DNA of 64,000 nt, taken from the NCBI GenBank assembly GCA_963573385.1, contig CAUYLG010041505.1:33985-97984 (forward strand). Reading direction: 5' to 3'. The DNA comes from Cacajao melanocephalus. Lineage: Eukaryota > Chordata > Mammalia > Primates > Pitheciidae. The translations under genes were made by a program, and so were the position numbers. This document shows positions 44,276 to 63,840 of this stretch, piece after piece (the stretch's first letter is position 1; the number at the start of each line of letters is the position of its first letter). The notes under the pieces were generated by a model. The model did no database searches. It had not been told where the DNA came from and saw only the letters and a program-made list of their open reading frames with translations.

Positions 44276-44654
44276 TAAGCTATACCTATACATTCCTATA
44301 TATGTACCTGTCAATAATATTCCTCTTTCAAAAGACCCTCAAAACAAAATTAACTATAAATTTGTCATATAAACCTTGAATATGATTTATATTCACTGTA
44401 TTACTTCACTGGTGTATGTATGAAATGAACCTTTTTTCACTGAAAGCTCAAGTTATTACCCATAACAGAAAAAGCACCAAAATGTCAGCCCTGAAAATTC
44501 TTAGGCAAATGATGGGTAAGCTGTATAGAAACTATTAACGCAGCTTTAACAATTATTAATCGTGAGTCTCAGTTATACTGGGAAATGTTCATGCTACAAA
44601 ATTATGTAAAACATTAGAACACAAATTTATGTATCACATAATCTGTCTCGGCTG

Positions 44655-44875
44655 GAGGGTCAGAGTGGTGCAATGATGCAGAGCACAGGGTCTTAAGCTT
44701 CAGTGCGTCCTACCCTGGATTAAGCTTCTTAAACACTGTAAGTCTCAGTTTCGTCATCTGTCAAAAGGGAATAATAACAGGAGCCAACTCATAGGCGATT
44801 GTGAGAATTCAATGACATAATCCTGATCAAGTGCACAGCACAGCGTCTGGCGCAGTAAGTATGTAATACATGATA
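44655..44875 (+). repeat. MIR
   Basis: 'tcagagtggtgcaatgatgc', 'gtctcagtttcgtcatctgt', 'caaaagggaataataacagg'. Full-length MIR of good quality. Confidence 0.88.
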
Positions 44876-46376
<1,501 letters not shown>

Positions 46377-46449
46377 AAATCTGTGCTTTTAAATGACTGG
46401 TGTGGCTTCCATTTTCCTGACTGGACCCTGGCTGACGTAATACACCAAG

Positions 46450-47222
46450 CATTTCACAGTGCACAAGTTTTAGAAAAATATACATAACATAAAAACCACA
46501 ACTTTAGCCATGTTTACGTGTAAAATTCAGTGGCATTAAGTATATTCACAGTAGTGTGCAATTATCACTACCATCTCCAGAACTTTCAAACTGAAACTCT
46601 GTACCCATTAAACAACTCGCCATCCTCTCTCCCGCCAACCCCTGGCAACCACCACTCCACTTTCTGTCTCTGCGAATTGACTACTCTGGGTACTTCACCC
46701 AAACGGATTCATATAATATTTCTTCTTTTGTGTGTGGCTTCTTTCACTTTGCATAATGTTCCCAGGGTACATACATGCTGTGGTATGTGTCAAAATTTCA
46801 TTCCTTCTTAAGGCTAAGATTTGATGGTAGGCACACACCCTGTTTTGTCTATCCATTCGCCCGTTGATGGACCTCTGGGTTGCATCCACCTCCTGGCTAC
46901 TGTGAATAATGCTCTGAACACTGGCATCTGTTTGAGTCCCTACTTTTAATTCTTTAGGGCATTCCCTAGTAGTGGAATTGCTGTAGTTCTGTGTTTACTT
47001 TTGAGGAACAACCGTACTGTTTTTCATAACACTGTGCCATTTTACATTTCCACCCACAGGACACAAAGATTCCACTTTCTTCACATCCTCGACAACACTG
47101 ATTATTTTCCAACTCTTAATGTAGCAATCCTAGTGGGTGTGAAGGAGCATCTTACTGTGGTTTTGATTTTCATTTCCCTATTGAATAATGACGTTGAACA
47201 TCTTTTCATCTGATCCGTGTAT
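46450..47222 (-). repeat. LINE-1 (L1M) 3' region, antisense
   Basis: 'cacagtagtgtgcaattatc', 'ctttcactttgcataatgtt', 'tgtgaataatgctctgaaca', 'gacgttgaacatcttttcat'. A 770-bp colinear antisense L1 relic. Confidence 0.9.
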
Positions 47223-48172
47223 TAACTCTTAAAATAGTGTTTCTCACACAGGAAATCTTTGTGTTGTTCTACTGAGAAATGCTGCCATAGAAAATAAATC
47301 TCATATAATTTGTGGAACCTATAAGATTTTTGACAATCAGAAATGCAAGATTCATGAAATGTGCATGCTCTTTCGGAATAATTTCTTTTAAATTTTAAGT
47401 TGTCAAAAAAGATCACTGTTCAATAGTAGTACTGATTTATGAGTTCCTAAACCACTTGACGGTGAGCAGTGTTGTGTTAGTGGAGACCACAACATCTTTG
47501 TTAATTTTACATTTGTTAAAGTTGATGACTACGCTTTACGTTTCTTAAAATTACCACACACATGAAATTCCCATGATTTTTTAAAAGTAAGATACTGCTA
47601 GATATCTGACAGTGTGTCTTCTAAAATATCGCGAATCAATGAAAGAAATGAATAGTAGACATTATTTTAAAGAAGCAAAGAAGTAAATCTCATTATTCCT
47701 CTTGCAGTAAGTTACTAAAAGAAACACTCTGTAGTTAAACCTTATTGCAAACCATATGACATTTATGGACTTTCTGATAAGACTACTTTTTAATCTTAGT
47801 TTGTCTTGTAGATAACCAAACATAATACATAAGGGCGAAAAATGCTATAATTTTGACAGCTGTCATCAGTTAGAGAATCAGGAACAGGATCAATGTTAGC
47901 ATATACCAACACAGAATGCAGCTAATTTGGTCATAAAACCTCAAGAGCTGATATTTACTGTTACATGAACACATTTGTAGTATTAGGTTTTACAACGCTT
48001 GATAAAACTAAGGTCTACCTACGATTTTACTTTAGAAATCTATACTTTAGATTTTACATTTTTACAAAACTGAAACAAAGCAGTTGAAAAGTTTGTTCCT
48101 TGTCCTTTTTTAATCAGGCTGTGAATAAGAAAAGAGGAAGGGGAAAGTGTAAAAAAAAAGAAAAAAAGCACC
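47223..48172. other. Intron 3, no recognised element
   Basis: AT-rich, no repeat identified. Confidence 0.5.
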
Positions 48173-48490
<318 letters not shown>

Positions 48491-48509
48491 TCACACTGCA
48501 ATTATTGAC

Positions 48510-48665
48510 CCAGTGCCTGAACAGTGCCAGTGTCTGGGTGTGTAGGAGTGAACAAGACGTCCCTCTATAAATAATAACCAGGAAAGGAAAGGGAAGAGAA
48601 AGAAAAGGAGGAGAAGACAGCTCTGGACCCATCCCTCATGGAGTATACAGTCTAGAAAATAACTG
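48510..48665 (+). repeat. L2 LINE relic
   Basis: 'gtgcctgaacagtgccagtg', 'ccatccctcatggagtatac'. L2 3' end. Confidence 0.7.
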
Positions 48666-48679
48666 GTGGTTGGCTAATG

Positions 48680-49545
48680 GCTAGCTTAACAAGGAAACAT
48701 GCAGATTTTGGCAAGAGAAAAAAAAAGTCAGAAGGTGTTGCCACTCTATAGATCTGAATGTCAGTGATATCTGAGAAACAAGGGGGATACGGAAGAGAAA
48801 ACAGGAGGTAACTTTACAAGGGAGAAACCTGAATTTTAACACCCAAACAGAATTCAAATTTAGCATCACTACTGGTGAGACAACCAGCCCTGGGTGCCTA
48901 CCGATGTGAGGCAAGAGGACGTAGCCAGGATTGCTGGTGATGTGCTCTTGCAAAAAATATTTAACTGGAATCTAATCAGGTCTCTAGAGCTGAATTTGGT
49001 GTATAGGAAATAGAGAGCACAAAAGAATATGTTAAATAAAACCATGATGAAACAACCTGACAAATCCAGAAGGTGGCACATTCTATAAGACAACGAGACT
49101 AGTCTAGTCACATATTCAATATCATTTTTTTAAGTGAAGGACAATTAGGATTAGAAGAGATTTAAGAAGTACAACAATCCAATGCAACAAGTGGTCCTTA
49201 CTGGATCCTGGTTTAAAAAAAAAAAAAGGCAGTAAAAGAATACTAGTGGATACATTGAGAAAATTGAATGTGGATGGCAAAAGAGTTATTAAGAAATTAT
49301 TGTTGCTTTTGCCCAAGGGGGCTAAAATGGCATGGTATCTATTTAGAACAAATGTCTTTTTTCTTTTAGACAAAAACTGAAGAATTGGTAAAATGTTACA
49401 ATGACTGCAATTCACTGAAATGAACATGGTCCACTGTTTTAAAATCTCTAAATCTCAAGGGTGGGTATGTGTGTATTCACTGTAATACACTTTCTACATA
49501 TTGCAAAGTGTTTGTAATAAAAATGCTCAATAAATAAATAAATAT
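48680..49545 (+). repeat. Probable old LINE-1 (L1M) 3' relic
   Basis: 'tccttactggatcctggttt', 'aattattgttgcttttgccc', 'tttgtaataaaaatgctcaa' resemble old L1 3' UTR text I know. Boundaries and family by eye only. Confidence 0.45.
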
Positions 49546-50066
49546 CAAAAAGGCCTGATCAAATATAAGCATAATGTGCTTTAAAAAAAAAGTGAAAACA
49601 CAGAATTTTTATACTGTGTAAAAGGGGCAGAAATTTCTGAAGAGTAATTATTTTAAGTGATCTTATTTAAGAGCCTACCGTAAAACACTAAAAATTACCT
49701 AAAGCGGTCTGTAGCTATATATCTGTGTTTGCTTTTTGAAATACGCTTTGAAGATCTAAAATGGGTACTCCCTTCTGGAATTCCTCAGACTGACTTAGTC
49801 CATCCCTTCAGGATGAAATCAAGCATGACACATTTCAAGACAAAGGACAGACTCACCACAGGGGTTTGAAATTTGTATATAAAATGTCCAGGAATTAATT
49901 TGGCCAAGCTCAGATAGTATCATATTCCTTATAATGAACACAATTTTACTTTTTCCTTTAGAAAAAGGAAAATATGTTAGAAACGTGTTGGGAAAACAAA
50001 AATCTTCCAGAGAACCATTCTCACCACTCAGATAAACATAAAGGCCAGAGTCAAAAAGGAGCTCTT

Positions 50067-50355
<289 letters not shown>

Positions 50356-50536
50356 TTACACCTGAAAGCTATTAAAAATGTTATTTTACTTTCACAATAC
50401 TGTGAACCTGAACTTGGAAAATGTCTTCTGAGCTACACCTCTTGCTACCTTATTTGCTGTAATTATTACAGAACACAAATTCCTTGTACATCAATATATG
50501 AAGTATCACCTTCTCTTCTTAAAATCTTACACATTT

Positions 50537-50825
50537 GGTCAAGTGAGGTGGCTCATGCCTGTAATCCCAGCACTTTGGGAGGCCGAGGTGGGAAGATCAT
50601 GAGGTCAAGAAATCGACACCATCCTGGCCGACATGGTGAAACCCCTTCTCTACTAAAAATACAAAAAAAATAGCAGAGGGTGGTGGCACGCACCTGTAGC
50701 CCAGGTACTCCGGAGGCTGAGGCAGCAGAATCGCTTAAACTCGTAAGGCAGAGGTTGCAGTGAGCTAACGCGGCACCACTGCACTCCATCTTGGCGACAG
50801 AGTAAGACTCTGTTTAAAAAAAAAA
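50537..50825 (+). mobile_element. Alu (full length)
   Basis: 'ggtcaagtgaggtggctcat' to the A tail. Flanks aaaatcttacacatt / aaaatcctgcacatt. Confidence 0.95.
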
Positions 50826-51778
50826 TCCTGCACATTTTAAAACTATCACTTATTTAAAGAATTCTGATTGTCATTAAATCCCCATAATTCCTATTTAAAT
50901 CCTACAATGCACATTACAATTATTTGTCTCTTTTAACCAATCTCATATTTTACATGAAATTTATGAGTTCTAACAAGAGAAACTGAATGGAAATAAACAA
51001 GAATTCATGAGATATTTTGCTGGAGAGCTCCAATCAGAACCCGGACAACATCTCCAAAACACCTGCCATCTCTCTTTTCATTCCTTCCACTCAGTCTCCT
51101 TTTCTTTTCTTTTCCTTTCCCAGGAACATCAGGACAACTGGAGCTCATATCACATTTCTCTCCATTCTCCTATGTGGCCTTGAAGCAAGGTAAAAGGATG
51201 CCGGTGTGGCTGGAGTCAGTCATACCTTCCCTTTCCCAACTCATGCTGAAGGCTCTGCTTAAGTTAGTATTGGGCAACTCCAGCTTACCTGGCCCAGACC
51301 GACTGCATCTGGCAGGGGAAACATAGTCAAGAGGTTTAACACCGTATTGTTTTTTTTTCTTCTTATCTTATATAATCCTTACACGATAACTTGCGCAATG
51401 ACAATAGCAAGACAGTAAGCTCAAAGATAGGAAACACATGTGTTTTCCCCCTCTCCCTCCCGTGCATCTGTCAGCAGCCAGCAAACAGCCTACACAGTAT
51501 CCTGGATGGATGAGTGTGTCCTGCTGACACAGCTTCAAAGAGCATCAACCATATGGAAGCAATTTCACCCACCTCCCCAAAGACACCTGGGAATGATAAA
51601 AGTGACAAAAAATGGCAATAGGGACTCCTTCTGTAAACCACTTGCCTTCACCTGGTGGAAAACAGTGAGATCAGAATGTAAACATCCTTCAGAAAGAAGC
51701 CAGACTTTCCCAAAAGTCATCAGAAGATCACAGTTCAGCAGCCCATAGACACTCTTCAATGGTTCTGGCCTCACCTAC
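50826..51778. other. Intron 3 start (near exon 3), no recognised element
   Basis: Repeat-free 950 bp immediately downstream of exon 3. Open frames at 51440-51774 on both strands lack motifs. Confidence 0.5.
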
Positions 51779-51891
51779 CTGTCTTAAGTCCAGAGTGATT
51801 GTGACCCAGTGATACTCTCTCCCATTCTGAATACTGGGGCTTTGCCACCAGTTATTGGTGCCATCTATGGCATGTGATATTGGATGACGTT
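51779..51891 (-). CDS. LAMA1: LAMA1 exon 3: LN domain
   Basis: This is 113 bp. Two bases complete a Glu codon begun in exon 2, then 37 codons (58-94) end Leu-Asp-Leu-Arg-Gln at phase 0. The acceptor is TTTTAACAG and the donor CAG|GTAGGT. It contains [18 protein letters not shown], the best-conserved signature of laminin LN domains, and His-Trp-Val-Thr-Ile-Thr-Leu. It is only 196 bp from exon 2 but 28 kb from exon 4. It is missed by long-ORF methods because of its size. Confidence 0.96.
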
Positions 51892-52085
51892 CTGTTAAAA
51901 GAAAAGAAAACCATGAACTCCTCTTAGCTCTTGCTTTAAATTCCTTCAGTACTAAACCGTAATGCTAGTGGAAACAAATAGCAGTGAAGGTGAACACAAC
52001 GCTTCTGGCTTCCTAACAGAAGTCTCAGTCCTCATTTCAGATACTGCACATTCCCGTGGAAGTCAGAAATGAAGGTGTGACACTT

Positions 52086-52087
52086 GC
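52086..52087 (-). other. LAMA1: Non-canonical GC splice donor of intron 2
   Basis: The minus strand reads AGAG|GCAAGT at the end of exon 2, with GC in place of GT and otherwise perfect complementarity to U1. This is the usual form of GC-AG introns. The nearest GT, four bases on, would shift the frame of exon 3. The intron ends with a normal AG at 51893-51892. Confidence 0.9.
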
Positions 52088-52258
52088 CTCTGGGGTTTGC
52101 GCTGTTGCCATCACAGACCCGGCACTGTGGGTTTCGGACGGGCCGACCCGGCACGTGCTCCACCAGTTTGCAGAACATCTCGGGCCCTTTCTCACCACAG
52201 GTGGCATTGGTGCTGATGTGAGCATTGCTGGCAAGATTGAGAATAGCAGGAAACAGGC
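52088..52258 (-). CDS. LAMA1: LAMA1 exon 2: start of mature LN domain
   Basis: This is 171 bp. Two bases finish a Gly codon from the unseen exon 1, then 56 codons (1-56) and one base of a Glu codon. The acceptor is CTTTCAG. The donor is AGAG|GCAAGT, a GC rather than GT donor, required to keep the reading frame into exon 3. The peptide begins Leu-Phe-Pro-Ala-Ile-Leu-Asn-Leu-Ala-Ser-Asn-Ala, just after where the signal peptide should end. It has a sequon at Asn17 (Asn-Ala-Thr) and LN cysteines at 20, 29, 45 and 48. Signal peptide and start codon are not in the window. Confidence 0.95.
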
Positions 52259-52335
52259 CTGAAAGTCAAAATGCATCAGATCAGCTGAGCCACTTGAAAT
52301 CCAAAGAATGAGCTTACCCCATCCTTACCCCACTT

Positions 52336-52372
52336 CAATCTCCTTCTTTCAATCTCAGAAGGAGATTGAAAG
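52336..52372. other. Bistable hairpin upstream of exon 2
   Basis: Two mutually exclusive perfect stems: 52336-52347 with 52357-52368 (12 bp, 9-nt loop), or 52346-52356 with 52362-52372 (11 bp, 5-nt loop). It lies 78-114 bp upstream of the exon 2 acceptor. Confidence 0.75.
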
Positions 52373-52399
52373 CCTATGCGCTGAGTGAAGGAATCCTTA

Positions 52400-52685
52400 C
52401 ACAAACACAAGATACGCAGCATGGTTTCATCTATATGAAATTCTAGGAGAAGCAAAATTCATCTACGGGGAAAAGTCAAAACATTGTTGCAGGGGTGGGG
52501 ATTGACTATGAAAGGACAGAGAGACTTTCTAGGGTAATATGCTCGTTTCTCGATACAGCTTTGGGTTTCACAGGCAGATGCAGTTGTGAAAAATCATAGA
52601 ATGAGTCCACCTAAGACTTGGGTAGATCCGTGTATCTTAGTGTATATACAGTCTACCTCAAAAAAATAAAAGAATCATAAAAAAT
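52400..52685 (+). repeat. LINE-1 (L1M) 3' fragment
   Basis: 'atggtttcatctatatgaaa', 'ttgcaggggtggggattgac', 'tatatacagtctacctcaaa'. In intron 1. Confidence 0.7.
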
Positions 52686-52784
52686 ACCAATGCACATGCG
52701 GAAATGTTTACAAATAAAGTGTACTTATGTCTCCAACTCTCTTTGAAATGCATCGAAAAGTAAGCTGGCTTCCAGTCATATGCC

Positions 52785-53770
52785 ATGTCACACTAGTCAG
52801 AATATCTATTATTAAAAAGCCAGAAAACAACAGCTATTGGCGAAGCTGTGGAGAAAAAGGAATACTATTGGTAGGAGTGTAAATTAGTTCCGCCACTATG
52901 GAAAGCAGTTTGGAAATTTCTCAAGGAAATTTAAACAAAACAAAAAAAATTTATATTCCCGAAGGAAAATAAATCATTCTACCAAAAAGACACATGGGCC
53001 GAGCGTGGTGGCTCATGCCTGTAATCCCAGCACTTGGAGAGATGAGGGCGGGTGGCTCACCTGAGGTCAGGAGTTTGAGACCAGCCTGGCCATCACGGTG
53101 AAAGCCCTTCTCTACTAAAAACACAAAAATTAGCCGGGTGCAGTGGTGCATGCTTGTAATCCTGGCTACTCGTGAGGCCAAGGCAAGGGAATCACTTGAA
53201 CCCTGGAGGCGGAAGCTGCAGTGAGCCAAGATCATGCCACTGCACTCCAGCCTGGGCAACAAGAGAGAAACTCTGTCCCCACCCCTAAAAAAAGGACACA
53301 TGCACTTACATATTCATTGCAGCACTATTCCCAATAGCAAAGACATGGGATAACCTACGTGCCCATCAATAGTGGATTGGATAGAAAGTGTGGTACATAC
53401 GCAGCATGGAATACTATCCAGCCATAAGAGAATGAAATCGTGTCTTTTGTTGCAATGTGGATGCAGCTGGAGGCAATTACCCTAAGCATATTAATGCAGG
53501 AACAGAAAACCAAATACTGTAGATTTTCACTTTTAAGTGGGAGCTAAACACTGGGTACTCATGGACATAAAGATGTCACAGCAGACACTGGGCACAAGAG
53601 TGGGGAGTGAGAGCAAGAGGCAAGGCCTGAAAAACAAACCATTGGGGACTGTGCTCAGTACCTTGGTGATGAGATTATTTGTACCCTAAACCTCAGTATT
53701 ATGCAATATGCCTAGAGAACAATCCTGCATATGTAGCCCCTGAATCTAAAATAAAAGCTGAAAAAAAAAT
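52785..53770 (+). repeat. LINE-1 (primate-age) 3' end with Alu insertion
   Basis: 'ggcgaagctgtggagaaaaa', 'cattgcagcactattcccaa', 'gcaggaacagaaaaccaaat', 'gtgggagctaaacactgggt', then the end 'tagcccctgaatctaaaata' and an A tail. A 5'-truncated L1 younger than the other L1s here. The ORF2 part is a short broken tail. Confidence 0.92.
52997..53293 (+). mobile_element. Alu inside the LINE-1
   Basis: 'gggccgagcgtggtggctca' with flanks aagacacatg / aggacacatg taken from the host L1. Confidence 0.95.
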
Positions 53771-53844
53771 ACTGGCTTGGTATATAAGTAGAGAGATGAA
53801 GATACATGGATAGATATTCGATAAATAAAGTAGAGTAAATGTTA

Positions 53845-56385
<2,541 letters not shown>

Positions 56386-56391
56386 GAGTAA

Positions 56392-56692
<301 letters not shown>

Positions 56693-56754
56693 GAGTAATC
56701 ACTATTCTTTTGCTGTAAAGAAACGCATCTGTTCAAAGATGAAACGAAGCTTGG

Positions 56755-58299
<1,545 letters not shown>

Positions 58300-58309
58300 G
58301 ATTTGCAAT

Positions 58310-58940
58310 GCTTAGCTAGAGGATCTGGGGCAATATTTCCAGATCATTTTTTTCCAGAATGAAATAAAATAATATGAATATTTTATATGGTTAAATAATC
58401 AGGGTGCCTTCTGGTGTTGGGAGTTTTTGAAACTAGTTTTTGAAAACCAAAGCTACTTATTCAATCCATGGAGAAATTTGAAAAAGTAGGAATTTAAGTT
58501 TCTAAATTTCTCAATCTAAATTGAGAAATTTGTGATTTTAAAAAAACATTCAAACACATTTTATTTTCTATTTATTTTACTCTTAATCTTACCCATTCGC
58601 CTAAGTAAACATCTATAATCTGATCACAGAAGGCTGGTATTAGAAAGTAGCTACGCTGTTAATCAGTATGTTCTTTGAAACGTGGTAGTCCCTGACTGAG
58701 CAATAAGAACAGCACCTCCAATAACTACAAAGAGCATGATTCAGTGACAAATCCTGGAACTATTTAATAATATTCCAGGATAATAATATCAAGGTATACT
58801 AATAATATAGTATTCCAGATTAATAAGATTAAGGTTTCTAATGACATGAATTTTGGAGGATGGCTGGATTCTATTCAGTAATATCTCCATGATTTGCATA
58901 TATTCATCAGAAAAAGCAGGTGAGAATGAATGTTTGATTA
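58310..58940. other. Intron 1, AT-rich, with a small imperfect tandem duplication
   Basis: 58765-58835 repeats 'aataatattccag..taataa..atcaaggt' twice with changes. Otherwise unassigned. Confidence 0.5.
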
Positions 58941-58944
58941 AAGT

Positions 58945-59065
58945 CAATAAACTTTTAACAAGCACCTCTTAGGTGCGCAGCACTGTGCCAGGCACCCCCG
59001 GGGCACTATGATGAATGACCGAACTTTTCCTGACCCCAGGGTTCTCACAACCAAGAAGGAAAGAG
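58945..59065 (+). repeat. L2 LINE relic
   Basis: 'gcgcagcactgtgccaggca' and 'atgaatgaccgaacttttcc'. L2 3' text. Confidence 0.8.
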
Positions 59066-59729
59066 CGGCTTCTACTCATCGATGTGGATAAGTATAATAG
59101 TAAAACTGCAGCAATATTTGAAAACAGATTTGAGGAGAGATTCTAGAGCAAGAGAAACGGTCAGGCATCATCTAGGCAGAAATAGAAGGGCGTGCATTCA
59201 GACAGGGACAGATATAACGTCTTCCACTGACTCCTCTCCACGCTCTTTAGATCCATTTCAATTTCCTTCCCTTTGTACCTTTCATAGATCCATTCACTCC
59301 ACACTCATCCTTCCAGCCAACCCCAGATACTTCCTGAACCCCAGGCGAATGTCTTCTGTTCTGCCTCAACTCGGCATGCCCCACCGTGCACATTGCACAC
59401 ATTCATACAGAGATCATTAATTGACTGACCTGTCTCTCCCCAATTCTTCTCCCCTACTATCCTTTTCCAAAAAATCAAAACAAAAATGGCCCTAGGTCAG
59501 CGTCTGGCTCGGGTGAATGCCAATAATGCCTGAGCAGAAGAATGAGTAAGCTGAAGAAGGAGATCCATCCCTCTCCCTCTCCCTCAGGGACCACCAAGCA
59601 CACAGGACCCAGCACCTAAAATCTAGACTCAGCCTGGTGCCACCTCCAGCCGACTCTGTGTCTTTGGGGAACTTCTCAGCCAGAATTTCCTCAGCTATTA
59701 TGTGAGTACCTCTATGAGTCCTTTTTCCC

Positions 59730-59976
59730 TGAGACGCTGTGCAGTGGCACGATCTCGGCTCACTGCAACCTCCACCTCCCAGGTCCTGGTTCAAGCATTT
59801 TCCTACCTCAGCCTCCCAAGTAGCTGGGATGACAGGCACAAGCCACCATGCCCAGCTAATTTTTGTATTTTTTAGTAGAGACGGAGTTTCACCATGTTGG
59901 CCAGTCTGGTCTTGAACTCCTGACCTCGTGATCCGCCCGCCTCGGCCTCCCAAAGTGCTGGGGTACAGGGGTGAGA
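59730..59976 (-). mobile_element. Partial Alu
   Basis: Missing part of the T-rich end and about 20 bases before 'gctgtgcagtggcacgat'. It forms a 153-codon minus-strand open frame that is not a gene. Confidence 0.92.
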
Positions 59977-60890
59977 GATGCTGTGATTCTTAATTTTATT
60001 TTAATAAACTACCAGCTAAATTTGCCCACCATGATCTCTCTCACTATTTGGAAAATGAGGTGAGAAAAACTTTTCTCCATTCAATGTGCAGAAAGGTGAA
60101 GGGAAGTAGTTTGGTAATTCTTTGATCTTCTTGGACAAAAGAACCACATAGAAATGAGAGCAAAATTATTATTCTTTGCTTCTTTGTGCTTTGGACTGAA
60201 GTTGGTGCCACCTGGTGCCACCTCCAGCCAACTCTGCATCTTTGGGCAAGTCAACTTCTCAGCCTCAATTTCCTCAGCTATTAAGATGCTTTCATCTAAA
60301 AAAAAAAGAAAGATCTATAAAATGTCCTTTAATGGCTTCAGAAATATGACAAAAATGTCATAACGAGCGACAGTTTCGGTAGAAGTAACAAGTCCTGGTT
60401 GAGGTACGACAGGTAAAACTCAAATTCATCAAGTCTTTAAATCTATCCCGTCATAGGTTAACCTTCCAATTCTTAAGAATCAGATTTTATTACTACCTTC
60501 CAGGATAGGAATGGATCAACAAGGGGTGAGCACTGGCAGGAAAGTTGCTCCTATACAGCTCCTACCATAAGATGAGTTGGAAGAGAAACAGGTGATGCTC
60601 CCTGCCCTCTTGGCTTAGGAAGCCAGAGCACCCTGGGAGGATAGATAGCTTTGCTTCCAGCCGATGCCCATGGCAACAGCTCTTCCCTCCCCGGCCCACT
60701 CCTCAGCATGTGCGTTAAGTCTACATCATGTGGAATTATTTCAAGACAGTAAGTTCTATTTAAATATGGCATACTGAGTGTCTAACCTGTGTGTTCAAGG
60801 CTTCAAATGGAAATGTTAATTCTAATCATGTATTTTATATCAACTCTGTTGGAATCCAAACTCTGAAATCGCTAGTGCCTAGGAAAGATG
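59977..60890. other. Intron 1, no recognised element
   Basis: Note 'tggtgccacctccagccaac' near 60215 repeating the 'ggtgccacctccagccgac' of 59637-59656, a short dispersed match with shared neighbouring text ('ctctg..tctttggg'). Confidence 0.5.
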
Positions 60891-60894
60891 GCAC

Positions 60895-61130
60895 TGGCAA
60901 GGAGGAAAAACCCAGGCTTCAAGTCAGGCAGCCCCCAGTGTGAATTCTAGGTCTACCAGCTGCCAGCAGTGTGGCCTTGGCCGAGGGCTTTACCTCCCAA
61001 TCTCTCTATTTGAGCGATGAGAAGCACAGCACCCAGGCAAACGTTTTTGTGAGCAATCAATGAGATATAGGTAGAGGGTTTCATACAGTGTATTAAGATC
61101 TCAACAAATAGCTGCTGTTATGATTTTCCT
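60895..61130 (+). repeat. MIR
   Basis: 'ttctaggtctaccagctgcc', 'agtgtggccttggccgaggg', 'aacaaatagctgctgttatg'. Full MIR. Confidence 0.88.
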
Positions 61131-61691
61131 ATTACCAGTGGGTGTCACTAACACAAGTTTCCTCAAATATAATTAGACTTTCATGATTACAGCTTATATA
61201 TTTGAATCTCTGTCTCTCTTAAGTTTTAGAAGAAGTAGTGGGTTGGCCTTCAGGGGCCACTGGGTATGAAAAGCAAGTACCTTTTCATAGAAGAAACACT
61301 CTTAGCCCTGAGCAGAGGGATGTGCAAAGTGAGAGAGGCCTAAAGGAAAGGCTGACCTCAGCTCAGCTCAGGGCTCGACAAGGCACGGCCTCACTGCAAG
61401 ATTCGTCTATTCCCGTTCCCTTCCTCTCTTCCTCCCCTCCTTCCTCCCTGCCTTTTTCTCTTTTATTGCTCTTGCTGCTATCGGCTTTGCAACACTGAGT
61501 AGTTGCGTCCCTGTAAGTTAACTGTACATTTGTAAATCACAATCTCTCCTCTAATTGTCACATAAGCCAACAAGGGAAGGCATCTCAGGAGGTGACATTG
61601 AACAAGTTATGTAAAAAATGAGAAGGGGCTAGCCATGCAGGGTAGCACTGAATTTTAACACACCTGGCTTTCTAACATTTTTTGTTTTAAA

Positions 61692-61712
61692 AAAAGTATT
61701 TATTATTATTAT
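61692..61712 (+). repeat. (TTA)n microsatellite
   Basis: Seven or so TTA units at the tail of the adjoining antisense Alu. Confidence 0.85.
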
Positions 61713-62010
61713 TATTTTATTCTTTGGAGGCTGGTTTTTGCTCTGTTGCCCAGGCTGGAGTGCAGTGGTGCAGCTCACTGCCGCCTCGAACTCCCATGCC
61801 CAAGCTATCCTCCCACCTCAGCCTCACGAGCATCTGAGGCTACGGTGCATGCCACCATGCCTGGTTTATTTTATTTTATTTTATTTATTTTTCTAGTAGA
61901 CAGCGTCTCTCAATGTTGCCCAGCCTGGTCGAACTCCTGGCCCCAAACAATCCTTCCATCTCAGCCTCCCAAAGTGCTGAGATCACAGGTGTGAGCCACT
62001 GTGTCTAGTC
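61713..62010 (-). mobile_element. Old Alu (J-like)
   Basis: 'ggctggtttttgctctgttg' to 'gtgagccactgtgtctagtc'. The internal linker is an expanded (TTTTA)n near 61865. Confidence 0.92.
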
Positions 62011-62047
62011 TCTAATACATTCTTTATGCATTTAAAAATATGCTGAG

Positions 62048-62200
62048 AGGCTGGACACAAAGACTCATGTCTGTAATCCCAGCTTCTGGGTAGGCTAAGG
62101 CAAGAGGATCGCTTGAACCTAGGAGCTAGAGGTTGCAGAGAGCTATGGTCTCGCCACTGCCCTCCACCCTAGGAGACAGAGTGAGAATTTGTCTCTAAAA
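62048..62200 (+). mobile_element. Alu-related monomer (right-arm-like)
   Basis: 'gaggctggacacaaagactc' joins directly to right-arm text 'ggttgcagagagctatgg'. It ends 'gagacagagtgagaatttgt'. Single arm only. Confidence 0.8.
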
Positions 62201-62285
62201 AAAACAGCAACAAAAACCTGAGAATAGTTCCACAAGCTTTGTCAAAGGGATTGACTGGTACCAAAAAGGTCAAGAACCCTGCCAG

Positions 62286-63835
<1,550 letters not shown>

Positions 63836-63840
63836 AAAGA

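Noticed and set aside
52082..52083. A GT donor 4 bp beyond the GC donor of exon 2
   Set aside because: It would put exon 3 out of frame and destroy the conserved LN signature Asp-Gly-Thr-Asn-Asn-Trp-Trp.
59492..59953. 153-codon minus-strand open frame, the longest in the window
   Set aside because: Its first two thirds is a partial Alu. The rest has no recognisable motif, and no splice or promoter context supports it.
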